Shown in pieces: positions 46,301 through 54,858 of a stretch of DNA of 64,000 bases. The notes under the pieces are model-generated. The model was not told the DNA's origin and searched no databases. It was given only the letters and a program-made list of their open reading frames with translations. How positions within the stretch are numbered: the first letter of the stretch is position 1; each line of letters opens with the position of its first letter. Both the position numbers and the translations under genes were made by a program. This DNA is from Marinobacter alexandrii (GTDB taxonomy: Bacteria; Bacteroidota; Bacteroidia; Cytophagales; Cyclobacteriaceae): the NCBI GenBank assembly GCA_039984955.1, contig JBDWTN010000005.1:186001-250000 (forward strand), written 5' to 3'.

Positions 46301-48208
46301 AGCGGAACTAACTGGTATGAAAGAGGCCCTAATTCTATGTTCAGCATGGAAACAGATGTTATTTTCGATAGGTACGGTTTCTCGAATTTCTATACCGATC
46401 AAAATACCGAATACGATGTTTCATTTCTATCAGGAAATGGAACAGTAGCTTTTAGGTTTGTCTTATACGCAGCAGCTGGATACAGTGCAGCTGGATATCA
46501 AGTTGATGGCTTTATGGTAGATGATTTTGAGATTTCAGGGCCTACCAACGAAGCAAATATAAATGTCACAGAAAATGATCCGGGAACACATCTATCTTTT
46601 AATGGAACCACTGATTACACTACATTATCCAACCTTGCGATCAATGAATCATTCACTGCAGAAATATGGATATCTCCTTCTTCTACAGATGATGGACAAA
46701 CTTTCTTAGCCAAACATGATGCTACTGGAAATGATATTTTTAAAATCGGATTTAATGCTGGAGGAATTGAAGTTGACCTGCGAGGAACTACAACTTTGGG
46801 TGGCACGAAAGAAACAGGCCTCCAACACATTGCCGTAACAGTGAATAAGCTTACTGTAACCACTTCACAAATCACTGTATATAAAGATGGAATCGAAGAA
46901 TTTCAAAATACGATTACTGAAGTTTTGGGAGATCCAGATGGATTGGATTGGGTCATTGGACAAGATTGGGATGGAGTAGCTACGCCATCAGATTACTTTG
47001 GAGGTACAGTTGATGAACTTAGACTATGGAATACGGTACGTACAGAGAGTGAAATAAGAGAAAACAATTTCCTAATTCAAGATGGGTTAGATACCAATCT
47101 AGTGGGCTACTGGCAATTCAATGAAAATACAGGAACGTCAACTGAAAACATCATTACAAGCAACATTGGAACATTATCTGGGGCCACATGGGCCACTTCT
47201 TCAGCCCCTGTTGGCAAAGGGGATAGTTATTCAGCTACTATCAGTGGAGATGGAACAACTGCTCTTGGAACTGGCTTATCTATCGAATTTACCGGAGTAT
47301 CAGGCTCGTTTGATGTTGTCGCTTTCGAAATCGATAATAGTCCTATCGGGATTTTGCCAGAAGATGAGAATACATTAGATGAAACTATTTATAATCCTTA
47401 TTGGATTATTGAAACTTATGGAGCTGGAACGTTTACGAGCGCTAATCTCACCTATACCTATGGCGCAGGTGTTTTTACTGAAACCGATCCATCCAACGTA
47501 TACCTGTTTAAACGATCAAGTAAGTCAAATGCTTCATGGAATACCATCATCGCCGCAAACTCAGCTAATCCTGGTACAGGAACAGCAACCTTCAACGGAA
47601 TCACCTCATTTAGTCAGACAGCTTTAGGAACTGGCACCACTCCACTACCTGTGGACTTGATCTCGTTCTCGGCTCAGCGAGTAAATAGTTCAAATCTATT
47701 GAATTGGTCTACAGCATCAGAGATTAATAATGATCGTTTTGAGGTATTGCGTAGCAACGATGAAAAAGCCTGGGAAGTAATTGGAATAGTAAAATCCAAA
47801 GTTGAATCTGGAAATAGCAATGAGACACTCAACTATTCATTCATAGACAATGAGCCTTCCACAGCTGGGAATATGTATTACAGACTCAAACAAATTGATT
47901 TTGATGGTACGGTCGCATTGAGTCCAATAGAATACATCGAAATCACATATTCAGAAGATCTACTAGTAACAGCGTATCCAAATCCGGTAATTGATGATTT
48001 GGAAATCCAGCTTGATATACCTACTGCTGGAGATCTGGTAATTCAACTTACGAACTTGAATGGTCAGCTTGTTCTATCAAACAAAGAAACACTGATACGT
48101 GGACTAAACTTCTTTACGATGGACACCAATAATCTTCGATCTGGCATCTATATTTTGAACGTGAAGTCCAACAATGGTGATTATACAAGCAAGATTGTGA
48201 AGAGGTAA
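43352..48208 (+). CDS. Large T9SS-exported protein with BNR/Asp-box propeller, PKD and LamG domains
   Basis: The 1618-residue protein has an N-terminal hydrophobic signal (about 8-26) and a family start GPNNLGGRTRTILVD. It continues with a beta-propeller carrying at least seven Asp-boxes of the form S-x-D-G-G-x-x-W (about residues 194, 256, 302, 353, 411, 550 and 687). A PKD domain follows (WEWDFGDGG at about 815), then a jelly-roll segment (about 870-1065) and a LamG/concanavalin-like domain (about 1088-1240). The PLPVDLISF module begins near 1432 and a type-A sorting domain runs from about 1539 (VTAYPNPV) to SKIVKR. Such proteins may bind or cleave glycans or peptides; sialidase catalytic residues were not identified. 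Confidence 0.88.
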   Translation: MKSMSKRIVLSILLTLISGFLLIYYLQPSSINSLAVKNAEFKELDKRTRMDLAIQQEFERTKDPALGIVPRNRLYEAYELKQQMKSQQSGEMLLDAIPGVSWKERGPNNLGGRTRTILVDPNDVTNNTIWAASISGGLWKTTDITKVNPNWSSVNDFFENMAITTIAYDPTSTTTMYFGTGEGFFNVDAVQGNGIWKSTDGGDNWTQLTSTITTNFSTCAGSGDCNFLYVNKIVVTSSGAVLAATRGGNFAIRGGIMRSDDGGTTWTKVLTGLAGQNQWASDIEIGADGDLYASFGIFQNNSIWKSTDDGATWGASEIYTSAADEQRIELATAPSNSEYIYALVQEDDNTIKKIMRSTNGGTSWSTLSTPDWCDQNCAALSNDFTRNQAWYDLTLAVDPNDEDVVYIGGIDLLRTTDGGTTWVQMTNWSGQDDYTAVHADQHAIVYQPGSSDVIYFGNDGGIYSTQDGSATTPTFTRKEFGYNTSQFYSIAMEPAAFNPGFIGGTQDNGSAKVTNLGVASIVEVTGGDGGFAHIDQDNSNFQFTAFTGATLSRSTDGGLTFDLIMNQPNGAFINPSDYEDATDNYYCGQTGGYYYIANASSLTAVSSVTGFGSVEVTSVTASQNTAQRVFFGTNNGSILQIDNAASSPAGGDISGASFPTGSISCVAVEDGDDNHLLVTFSNYGVTSVWETTDGGTNWTAVEGNLPDMPVRWALFNPNNSDQALIATELGVWSTDDLDGTSTIWEASNNGLANVRTDMLQIRSSDNLVVAATHGRGIFTSDIFTAEHADFTSDKNTIYAEASINFTDASYKAASWEWDFGDGGVSTEENPSHTYKRSGVYDVTLTINGGGDSQTKSGFIHVLPNVAVPFTVADGGDFETNENYFGSDDLAGGINLWERGTPGNAITTLSSGTNGWKTALSLDITEADYSCALFSPNFNFTEAGTYTMSFRKSMEVAFANAPIGVQVQYSTDNGENWTRLGDDTSGTNWYERGPNSMFSMETDVIFDRYGFSNFYTDQNTEYDVSFLSGNGTVAFRFVLYAAAGYSAAGYQVDGFMVDDFEISGPTNEANINVTENDPGTHLSFNGTTDYTTLSNLAINESFTAEIWISPSSTDDGQTFLAKHDATGNDIFKIGFNAGGIEVDLRGTTTLGGTKETGLQHIAVTVNKLTVTTSQITVYKDGIEEFQNTITEVLGDPDGLDWVIGQDWDGVATPSDYFGGTVDELRLWNTVRTESEIRENNFLIQDGLDTNLVGYWQFNENTGTSTENIITSNIGTLSGATWATSSAPVGKGDSYSATISGDGTTALGTGLSIEFTGVSGSFDVVAFEIDNSPIGILPEDENTLDETIYNPYWIIETYGAGTFTSANLTYTYGAGVFTETDPSNVYLFKRSSKSNASWNTIIAANSANPGTGTATFNGITSFSQTALGTGTTPLPVDLISFSAQRVNSSNLLNWSTASEINNDRFEVLRSNDEKAWEVIGIVKSKVESGNSNETLNYSFIDNEPSTAGNMYYRLKQIDFDGTVALSPIEYIEITYSEDLLVTAYPNPVIDDLEIQLDIPTAGDLVIQLTNLNGQLVLSNKETLIRGLNFFTMDTNNLRSGIYILNVKSNNGDYTSKIVKR

Positions 48209-48229
48209 TAATTTGATGTATTACTGAAA

Positions 48230-49405
48230 TCAATCCCCTGGCTTCTTTGTAAAACGTACGCCAAACTTAAAAACCAGTGGTCTTGCATTTAGATCGTTAT
48301 TTCGATAGTTAAAGTCATACAAAATCATCGAGATCATCTGAACGAAACCTATCTTAAACTCCCTTCCTACTCCAACCATATAGGCAGATTGCCACTGAGC
48401 AGGAGTTGGGTTTTCGGCACCAAAGAAAGAACGATTCACCTGTCTTTCTACTTCTGCCCATGCAAAGAATCCTTTAGGAATATCGTAACGAGTAAATAAA
48501 CTATAACCATGACCATCTCCTGTTAAAAGAGAGGTAGAGTCTTCATTGTTAAACTGCTCTCTTAAAGTTATACCAACACCACCAAGCCATTTTTTATTTA
48601 TCCAATAACCCAACTGAAGGTTAGAGTCTAGGATGAAAGGATCAGTGGATTGTACGGTAAGATTCCCTCCAAAATAGATACGATTCTTGAAAGGTGCATC
48701 TTCCAATGAGTTCCTCTTTGTCCCCTCCTCAGGATAGCGTGTGTCTGGCAGCTCACTGTATTTCTTCTTCAGCTTCTGAATATCAGCCTGAGCTTCTTGA
48801 AATTGCTCCGGGTCAATTTTCTTAAATAGCTCTTGCGCTTTTTCTGGTTTAACAAGATTAGGGTTTGGTTTAGATGGAATTGTAAGCCCTTCTTCTGGGG
48901 AGTTAAGTCCATCAGCTGGATTGGTCAATCCACTCATGGGGTCTTCTACTGTATTCAATTCTTCTGGAAGAAACTCTTTTGCTTCATTCTCTAACAATGC
49001 CGTTGATTTGGCTAAAGCAACACTATCTGCACCCTCGGTATTGATGGTTGGATTAAGTACTATTGGATTCAGTATTAGTTCTTTGTATTCTAAGGGGAAA
49101 TTTGTTTCAGCTAAAATATCTTCTGCTATCTGAATTGAGTCTTCTTTGGAAATTACTTCAATACTCAATGAATCTCTTCGATAGCTTTCAATGCTATCAT
49201 ATTTCAGTTTATACAACTTTCGAGCTTCAGCTTGTTCCTTCAGTTTCTTTGCTTGAGCTCTTCGTTCTTTAGCTGTCTGCCTCGCTCCCTTAGTCTGATT
49301 GATAACCTTAGCATGTTTGCCCGTTGCTTTTCCATCAACTTTTACTTGTGCTTCGGATAGGAAACAGAAACAAAACAGACAACAGAAAATCATTGTGAAG
49401 CGCAT
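48230..49405 (-). CDS. Outer-membrane barrel protein with charged periplasmic region (paralogue of 62387-63619)
   Basis: I start at the ATG at 49405, giving signal peptide RFTMIFCCLFCFCFLSEAQ; the frame reaches 49468. The N-terminal half is Lys/Glu-rich and likely helical. The C-terminal half of about 170 residues is strand-rich (IYFGGNLTVQSTDPFILDS to VFKFGVRFTKKPGD), compatible with an 8-strand barrel. The paralogue at 62387-63619 shares this half closely (QSTDP-ILD, GDGHGYS/GDAHGFS, LYDFNY). I do not recognise a named family. It lies convergent to and 21 bp from a T9SS cargo gene. Confidence 0.68.
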   Translation of the reverse strand: MRFTMIFCCLFCFCFLSEAQVKVDGKATGKHAKVINQTKGARQTAKERRAQAKKLKEQAEARKLYKLKYDSIESYRRDSLSIEVISKEDSIQIAEDILAETNFPLEYKELILNPIVLNPTINTEGADSVALAKSTALLENEAKEFLPEELNTVEDPMSGLTNPADGLNSPEEGLTIPSKPNPNLVKPEKAQELFKKIDPEQFQEAQADIQKLKKKYSELPDTRYPEEGTKRNSLEDAPFKNRIYFGGNLTVQSTDPFILDSNLQLGYWINKKWLGGVGITLREQFNNEDSTSLLTGDGHGYSLFTRYDIPKGFFAWAEVERQVNRSFFGAENPTPAQWQSAYMVGVGREFKIGFVQMISMILYDFNYRNNDLNARPLVFKFGVRFTKKPGD

Positions 49406-49539
49406 GTACTCAAAATTAAAAGAAACCTTACTGATTAATTGCTTAACCCAGGAATATGTTACCTGCAATTAATAAACCTATACTTATCTATTGCCAGAGT
49501 GCGGAATAGTAAACATGAACGACTTTTGTTGCCAACAAA

Positions 49540-50292
49540 TCACTTTATAATAGGTCTTCTTGAAAGAATAAAGTCGTCAACCCAAAGTTCTCTCGCTCCT
49601 CCTCCAGTTTGGTAATCCACCCACCCTATCAGGACCTCTTCGACAATTGGAAATGACCATAAACCATTGTTTTCATCCTTAGCACAACCTTCTCCGATTG
49701 ACTTTACAGTCAAGTCCTCAATTAATTGATCGTTCAACCAAAACTTCATCAGGTTCTCTTTACCATTGAAATACCACTTGATGTTGAACCATTCTTTCTC
49801 CGGTAGTTTAGTTTGAGAGTGTTGCCAGCAATCTGTGCTGATACCATCAGTATCGTAGTTGGCCATAAAACGCCCGGCATGTTGTCCTCCATATCGTACC
49901 ATTGCTGAAAATTCCTGACCAGAGACTTTACCGATGTTCTCAATCATGGTCCAGTGTATTCCATCAGGTGAGGCTTTGTTTACCCAGAAATTGACACTAC
50001 CGTAATACTCATTTTCCTCTGACCTAAAAAATTGATTGACTGGAAGCTTCAAAAATCCTCTTTCAGAATATCCTTCTCCAGTAATAAAGTGTACAGAATT
50101 TGTTCCACTCACAGATCGAGTATCGTCTACAAATATCTTTCCTTCTCCCTCTTTCTGCCATGGACTTGCAGGAAAAGTACCTATTGAATAAGATTCGAAA
50201 TCATCCCGATATATGACACCTATATCCTCTTTTTGCTTACATGACAAAGCAATAACAGCTAACAATAGATATGCCTGAGTTCTTATTTTCAT
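49540..50292 (-). CDS. Lectin/glucanase-fold lipoprotein (Cip1-like)
   Basis: A 250-residue lipoprotein (LLLAVIALSC, cysteine 18). A beta-jelly-roll pattern follows, with FESYSIGTFPASPW near the start and strands such as WFNIKWYFNGKENLMKFWLN. The order of aromatic segments ending ELWVDDFILSRRP resembles the Cip1-like core of carbohydrate-associated proteins. That resemblance is from memory of the pattern and is tentative. No catalytic acid pair is assigned. It may bind polysaccharide at the cell surface. Confidence 0.6.
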   Translation of the reverse strand: MKIRTQAYLLLAVIALSCKQKEDIGVIYRDDFESYSIGTFPASPWQKEGEGKIFVDDTRSVSGTNSVHFITGEGYSERGFLKLPVNQFFRSEENEYYGSVNFWVNKASPDGIHWTMIENIGKVSGQEFSAMVRYGGQHAGRFMANYDTDGISTDCWQHSQTKLPEKEWFNIKWYFNGKENLMKFWLNDQLIEDLTVKSIGEGCAKDENNGLWSFPIVEEVLIGWVDYQTGGGARELWVDDFILSRRPIIK

Positions 50293-50431
50293 TGCGTTGA
50301 AACGATCAGCTAATTGGACCTACAAACTAAACTTTAATTACATTGATTATCAGGGTTTTCTTCTCTGAGCTCAAAGCAAGTGTGATCCTAGAAAAAGAAA
50401 TATCTGATGCCCTTCAATTTGGTAGATCCTA

Positions 50432-52378
50432 TTAAACTTCCACTCCCTCCGGCTCTACCCATTTACCGTTTTCTTTGATTAGTTCAATAAGCTCATCGAG
50501 CGCATTTTCGGATGGAACACTTCGCTTCACAACTTCTTGCCCTTTGTACAAGGTGATCTTGCCTTTACCTGAACCTACATAGCCAAAGTCCGCATCTGCC
50601 ATCTCTCCAGGTCCATTCACAATGCATCCCATAATTCCAATCTTCACGCCTTTGAGGTGATCGGTACGCTTACGAATCATCGCCGTAGTTTCTTGCAAAT
50701 CAAACAGCGTTCTTCCGCATGATGGACATGAGATATATTCTGTTTTGGTGATGCGAGTTCGAGCTGCCTGAAGAATTCCAAAGGCCGTATTATTGTATAA
50801 TTTTAGTTGGTCAACAGATGATGTCTTTTCAGGAGAAAGCATGATGCCATCTCCAACACCATCGATGTACAAAGCACCTGCGTCAGTAGAGGCGTAGATC
50901 ATGAGTTCGTCTTCTGAAAGCTCTGAATAGGTTTGCCGTAAAACCACGGGAACATGAATATTTTGGTTCATGAGTTCAACAACGAATCTACGGATGCTTG
51001 CTGTGGCATGTGCTTGCTCAGAGTGCAGTATAAGCACTGTATTAGCACTTTTCTTAACAAAACCAAATATTATTTGGTCATAATCATTTGCATCTATCAG
51101 TATGAAGTTTAACTTATTATGAATATGATTAACTTCCTGCAAGTCAGATATTAATGGGAATCTATTTATTTGATCACTACCTGATTGCCAGGTTTTATAA
51201 TCTATGACCTCTTTGAGTCCATTAGGTAGCATAAACTCAACAGGATTCGAACCAGTATAGATGTAGTCTGCCCCCAAATCATTCATGCCCCATTTGTCTA
51301 GTTCAGGTAGGTAAGAATGACCGATCGCCTTCAGATCTTTCACTTCCACCTTCTCCTTTTTAGAGAAATCCGCAATCACTCTTGGTACATTTTCATGTCC
51401 AAAGTTGAGCACTTCTTCCGTTTCTCTTCGGTGATATTCAAATGGGTTTACCGGATAATTTTCAATAGATTCAATTTTGGATTGGTTTGATTTTTTAAGC
51501 AATCTATCCACCATGATTTTCGCAACCGGAGCTTCCACTTCTGGCTCCTCCGTCAACGACACTCGAACAGTATCTCCCAATCCATCTTCCAACAAAGTGC
51601 CTATTCCTACAGCCGATTTAATCCGTCCATCTTCTGCCTCTCCTGCTTCGGTAACCCCAAGGTGAAGTGGGTATGGCTCCAACCCTTCCTCGTCTAGTTT
51701 ATTTACCAACAGACGATATGCTTGGACCATGACTTGCGGGTTGCTACTCTTCATAGAAACCACCAGGTCTTTATAGTCCATTGCTTCGCAGATGCGAATA
51801 AACTCAAGCGCCGACTCAACCATGCCAAGGGGCGTATCTCCATACCTACTCATGATTCGATCTGAAAGCGAACCGTGATTCGTACCGATTCGAATAGTCG
51901 TATTATTCACTTTGCAGATTTCAACCAATGGAGAAAACTTATCCTCAATACGTCTAAGCTCATCTGCATAAGCTTGATCGGTATATTCAATTTGCTCGAA
52001 TTTCTTTTTATCAGCGTAATTTCCAGGGTTCACTCGCACTTTTTCAACGATGGTTGCAGCTAGTTCAGCTGCATTGGGCGTGAAATGAATATCTGCTACC
52101 AAAGGCACATTACAGCCTCTCTTTCGAAGTTCATTCTTTATGTTTTCTAGATTTTGTGCCTCTTTGATACTGGGTGCAGTGATACGTACATATTCACATC
52201 CAGATTCAACCATTCTAAGAGTTTGTTCCACCGAACCCATAGTATCCATGGTATCTACAGTGGTCATCGATTGAACACGTATAGGATTGTCACCTCCTAA
52301 TGGTACTTCTCCTATATAAACTTCTCTGGTCTTTCGTCGTGAATACTGAGTAAGACTGTTACAGTATTTCTGGATCAT
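50432..52378 (-). CDS. ispG: 4-hydroxy-3-methylbut-2-enyl-diphosphate synthase (long three-domain form)
   Basis: IspG reduces MEcPP to HMBPP in the MEP isoprenoid pathway using a [4Fe-4S] cluster. At 648 residues this is the long form known from Bacteroidetes, Chlamydiae and plants, with an extra domain (about 290-500) between the TIM barrel and the cluster domain. The barrel has VQSMTTVDTMDT and VADIHFTPNAA. Cluster ligands are the cysteines of SCPSCGRTL (about 549-552) and GCIVNGPGEMADADFG (about 580), plus a glutamate following. The start overlaps the SDR gene stop in an ATGA. Confidence 0.97.
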   Translation of the reverse strand: MIQKYCNSLTQYSRRKTREVYIGEVPLGGDNPIRVQSMTTVDTMDTMGSVEQTLRMVESGCEYVRITAPSIKEAQNLENIKNELRKRGCNVPLVADIHFTPNAAELAATIVEKVRVNPGNYADKKKFEQIEYTDQAYADELRRIEDKFSPLVEICKVNNTTIRIGTNHGSLSDRIMSRYGDTPLGMVESALEFIRICEAMDYKDLVVSMKSSNPQVMVQAYRLLVNKLDEEGLEPYPLHLGVTEAGEAEDGRIKSAVGIGTLLEDGLGDTVRVSLTEEPEVEAPVAKIMVDRLLKKSNQSKIESIENYPVNPFEYHRRETEEVLNFGHENVPRVIADFSKKEKVEVKDLKAIGHSYLPELDKWGMNDLGADYIYTGSNPVEFMLPNGLKEVIDYKTWQSGSDQINRFPLISDLQEVNHIHNKLNFILIDANDYDQIIFGFVKKSANTVLILHSEQAHATASIRRFVVELMNQNIHVPVVLRQTYSELSEDELMIYASTDAGALYIDGVGDGIMLSPEKTSSVDQLKLYNNTAFGILQAARTRITKTEYISCPSCGRTLFDLQETTAMIRKRTDHLKGVKIGIMGCIVNGPGEMADADFGYVGSGKGKITLYKGQEVVKRSVPSENALDELIELIKENGKWVEPEGVEV

Positions 52379-53088
52379 ATATCTCCTAGTTGTGGTCTTA
52401 AAACAATGTCTTCTATTACAGTTCGTTCACTCAACCGATAAGTTGCATGGATGGTTTCAGCAATATCTTCAGGCTTCATAAATCTTTCATCAGGCAGTTC
52501 TACTCCATCCCAACTAGGGGTTTTGACGGCACCTGCCAATATAGAAGTCACTCGAATGCCGAATTCCTTAAGTTCTTCCCGTAATGCTTGGGACAGGCCA
52601 TACAAGGCGAATTTTGAAATTGAATAAGAACCCCCATTAGGATAAGCCTTTAGACTAGCTACTGAGCACAAGTTGAAGATATGACCACTATTTCCTTGTT
52701 TCATTTGAGGAATGATAGCTCTGGACATATGATAAGCACTGTAGAGGTTGGTGTTGATCATCTTCTCTAAAGTTCCTTCTTCTTCTTCATGTACCAGACC
52801 AGGGATGAATACACCTGTGTTATTGATCAATATCTCTACCGTTTTTGTTGTCATTCGAACAAATTCTATAAATTCAACTACACCTTCCTTCTTTGAAAGA
52901 TCTGCGGCAAACGTATGTATAAGCACATCATATTGCTCATGAATTTCTTTTCTCAATTTACTTAGGTCTCCTTCATTTCGGGCACATGTTGCAACAGGCC
53001 ATCCTTCTGAAGCAAATCGATGCACCAATGCTTTACCTATTCCCTTCGTTCCTCCTGTTATTACGACCAATCTTTCTGAAATATTCAT
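52375..53088 (-). CDS. Short-chain dehydrogenase/reductase
   Basis: A 237-residue classical SDR. It has the cofactor motif TGGTKGIG (residues 11-18), the NNTG motif (LINNTGV) and the active-site pair Y-x-x-x-K in YSISKFALYG, preceded by a serine-containing segment (LCSVAS). Arg near NARNE-type position (TCARNEGDL) suggests NADPH preference. The substrate is unknown. The overlap with ispG by 4 bp suggests co-transcription but not necessarily a shared pathway. Confidence 0.92.
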   Translation of the reverse strand: MNISERLVVITGGTKGIGKALVHRFASEGWPVATCARNEGDLSKLRKEIHEQYDVLIHTFAADLSKKEGVVEFIEFVRMTTKTVEILINNTGVFIPGLVHEEEEGTLEKMINTNLYSAYHMSRAIIPQMKQGNSGHIFNLCSVASLKAYPNGGSYSISKFALYGLSQALREELKEFGIRVTSILAGAVKTPSWDGVELPDERFMKPEDIAETIHATYRLSERTVIEDIVLRPQLGDI

Positions 53089-53216
53089 ACTATTATTTTA
53101 TTGAGTCAAAGTTTGTGTAGAATCTGATATCAAAATTCAATTTATCAATATTGGAAAATTGCCTGGAATTTTAACAACGATTTCATATTTAGCTTTCTGG
53201 TTATTCCTTAAGGTGT

Positions 53217-53224
53217 TATGTTTG
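53217..53224 (+). promoter_or_regulatory. -7 promoter element for the MlaE/MlaF operon
   Basis: TATGTTTG is a perfect TAnnTTTG match, 32 bp before the permease ATG. The -33 position has TTTCTGG rather than TTTG, so the upstream element is weak. Confidence 0.5.
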
Positions 53225-53256
53225 ACAAAGCTAACAATCTTAGCTCACGCAATTAA

Positions 53257-54000
53257 ATGGAGAGTTTAGGGAAATTTGTTTTGTTTCTAGGTCAGTTGTT
53301 TGTTCGAAGGGAATCCTTTGGAACTTACGTAAGCCGGGTAGTTGATGAAAGTATTAAAGTAGGTTATAATTCTGTTTTCCTTGTTGTTCTTGTTTCCGGA
53401 TTTATGGGAGCAGTTACAACAGTTCAGACTGCTTACAATTTAATCTCACCATTAATTCCCGATACGACTATAGCGTGGGTAGTAAGAGATATGACTTTAT
53501 TAGAACTCGCTCCTACTATAACTGCCATTGTCTATGCAGGTAAGGTTGGCTCTAATATCGCAGGAGAACTAGGAACCATGCGGATTTCTGAACAAATTGA
53601 TGCTCTTGAAGTCATGGGAATAAACTCAACATCATATCTGGTGTTGCCAAAAATTATTGCCTCCGTTTTTATGTTTCCAGTTTTGGTAATAATTGCAGCC
53701 TTTGTTGCAATCACGGGAGGGTATATCGTTTCAATGCTGACTGGTGTAATCTCCACTACTGATTACATAACTGGTATTCAAATAGAGTTTGTACCGTTTC
53801 AGGTGGTATTTGCAATCATTAAAGCTGTGGTTTACGGATTTTTAGTAGCTGCCATTTCATCATTTAAAGGATTCTTTACTTCCGGAGGCGCATTGGAAGT
53901 AGGTCAATCTTCTACAAAAGCTGTTACAGAAAGCTGTATTGCCATCTTAGCAGCCAATTTACTTCTAGCTTATTTACTAGCTCCTCTTCTAACATCATGA
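53257..54000 (+). CDS. MlaE-family ABC transporter permease
   Basis: A 247-residue integral membrane protein with five to six helices and the MlaE signature GELGTMRISEQIDALEVMG (about residues 109-127), which contacts the ATPase. The Mla/Mce system moves phospholipids between inner and outer membranes to keep outer-leaflet asymmetry. Its stop overlaps the start of the ATPase gene (ATGA). An MlaD/Mce substrate-binding gene is not in the following positions and must be elsewhere. Confidence 0.9.
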   Translation: MESLGKFVLFLGQLFVRRESFGTYVSRVVDESIKVGYNSVFLVVLVSGFMGAVTTVQTAYNLISPLIPDTTIAWVVRDMTLLELAPTITAIVYAGKVGSNIAGELGTMRISEQIDALEVMGINSTSYLVLPKIIASVFMFPVLVIIAAFVAITGGYIVSMLTGVISTTDYITGIQIEFVPFQVVFAIIKAVVYGFLVAAISSFKGFFTSGGALEVGQSSTKAVTESCIAILAANLLLAYLLAPLLTS

Positions 54001-54746
54001 TTGAAGTTACCAATATCCATAAGTCTTTTGCTGATAAACAGATTCTAAGTGGAATTTCTGTGACTTTCGATAAAGGCAAAACCAATCTTATTATTGGAGC
54101 AAGTGGAACTGGGAAAAGTGTTCTTCTTAAATGTATCGTTGGCTTGGTAAAACCTGATCAAGGAAGTGTCACCTTTGATAATCGAGATTTTGCCAACGCA
54201 AACAAAGATGTACAGACAGAAGTGCGCCGCGAAATGGGCATGTTGTTTCAAGGAGGTGCATTATTCGATAGTAGTAATGTGGAGGAAAACGTCATGTTTC
54301 CTCTAAATGTACTCACAAAGCAGTCCATGGAAGAAAAGCTAGAGCGAGTAAACTTTTGTTTGGAACGTGTCGGACTGGAAAATGTAAACAAAAAGATGCC
54401 CTCAGAAATCTCCGGAGGAATGAAAAAGAGAGTCGGAATTGCACGAGCCATTGTAACTAACCCCAACTACCTTTTTTGTGATGAACCTAACTCTGGATTG
54501 GATCCTCAAACATCCATTCGAATTGATAATCTCATTAAAGATATTACTGACGAATATCAGACCACTACTGTGGTAGTCACACATGATATGAATTCAGTAT
54601 TGGAGATTGGAGATAAGGTCAGCTTCCTATATAAAGGCAAAAAGCTTTGGGAAGGCTCTAGTGATGAAATTGCAAACTCAGATGTTGAAGAGCTGAACGA
54701 TTTTGTGTTTGCCAGCAGAATGATGAAGGTATTGAAAGGCAAGTAG
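53997..54746 (+). CDS. MlaF-type ABC transporter ATPase
   Basis: A 249-residue ATPase with Walker A GASGTGKS (34-41) and a Q-loop in MLFQGGALFD. The ABC signature is EISGGMKKRVG, Walker B is LFCDEPNSGLDP and the H-loop is VTHDM. SGGM-K-K-R is characteristic of the Mla/Mce ATPases. It overlaps the permease gene by 4 bp and forms the energising half of the lipid transporter. Confidence 0.93.
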   Translation: MIEVTNIHKSFADKQILSGISVTFDKGKTNLIIGASGTGKSVLLKCIVGLVKPDQGSVTFDNRDFANANKDVQTEVRREMGMLFQGGALFDSSNVEENVMFPLNVLTKQSMEEKLERVNFCLERVGLENVNKKMPSEISGGMKKRVGIARAIVTNPNYLFCDEPNSGLDPQTSIRIDNLIKDITDEYQTTTVVVTHDMNSVLEIGDKVSFLYKGKKLWEGSSDEIANSDVEELNDFVFASRMMKVLKGK

Positions 54747-54858
54747 TAATTCATCCATCTGAACGTCAATTTGAAACTTATTCTTGATTCTTTACATCTA
54801 GCATGTAACCATTAAGTTGTGCCTCAGTAAGTTATTCTGGTACACAGACTCTGCTAAC

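Noticed and set aside
48205-48224. GTAATA/TATTAC hairpin at the end of the BNR protein gene
   Set aside because: Overlaps the stop codon, A/T-rich six-base stem without a T tract; not convincing as a terminator.
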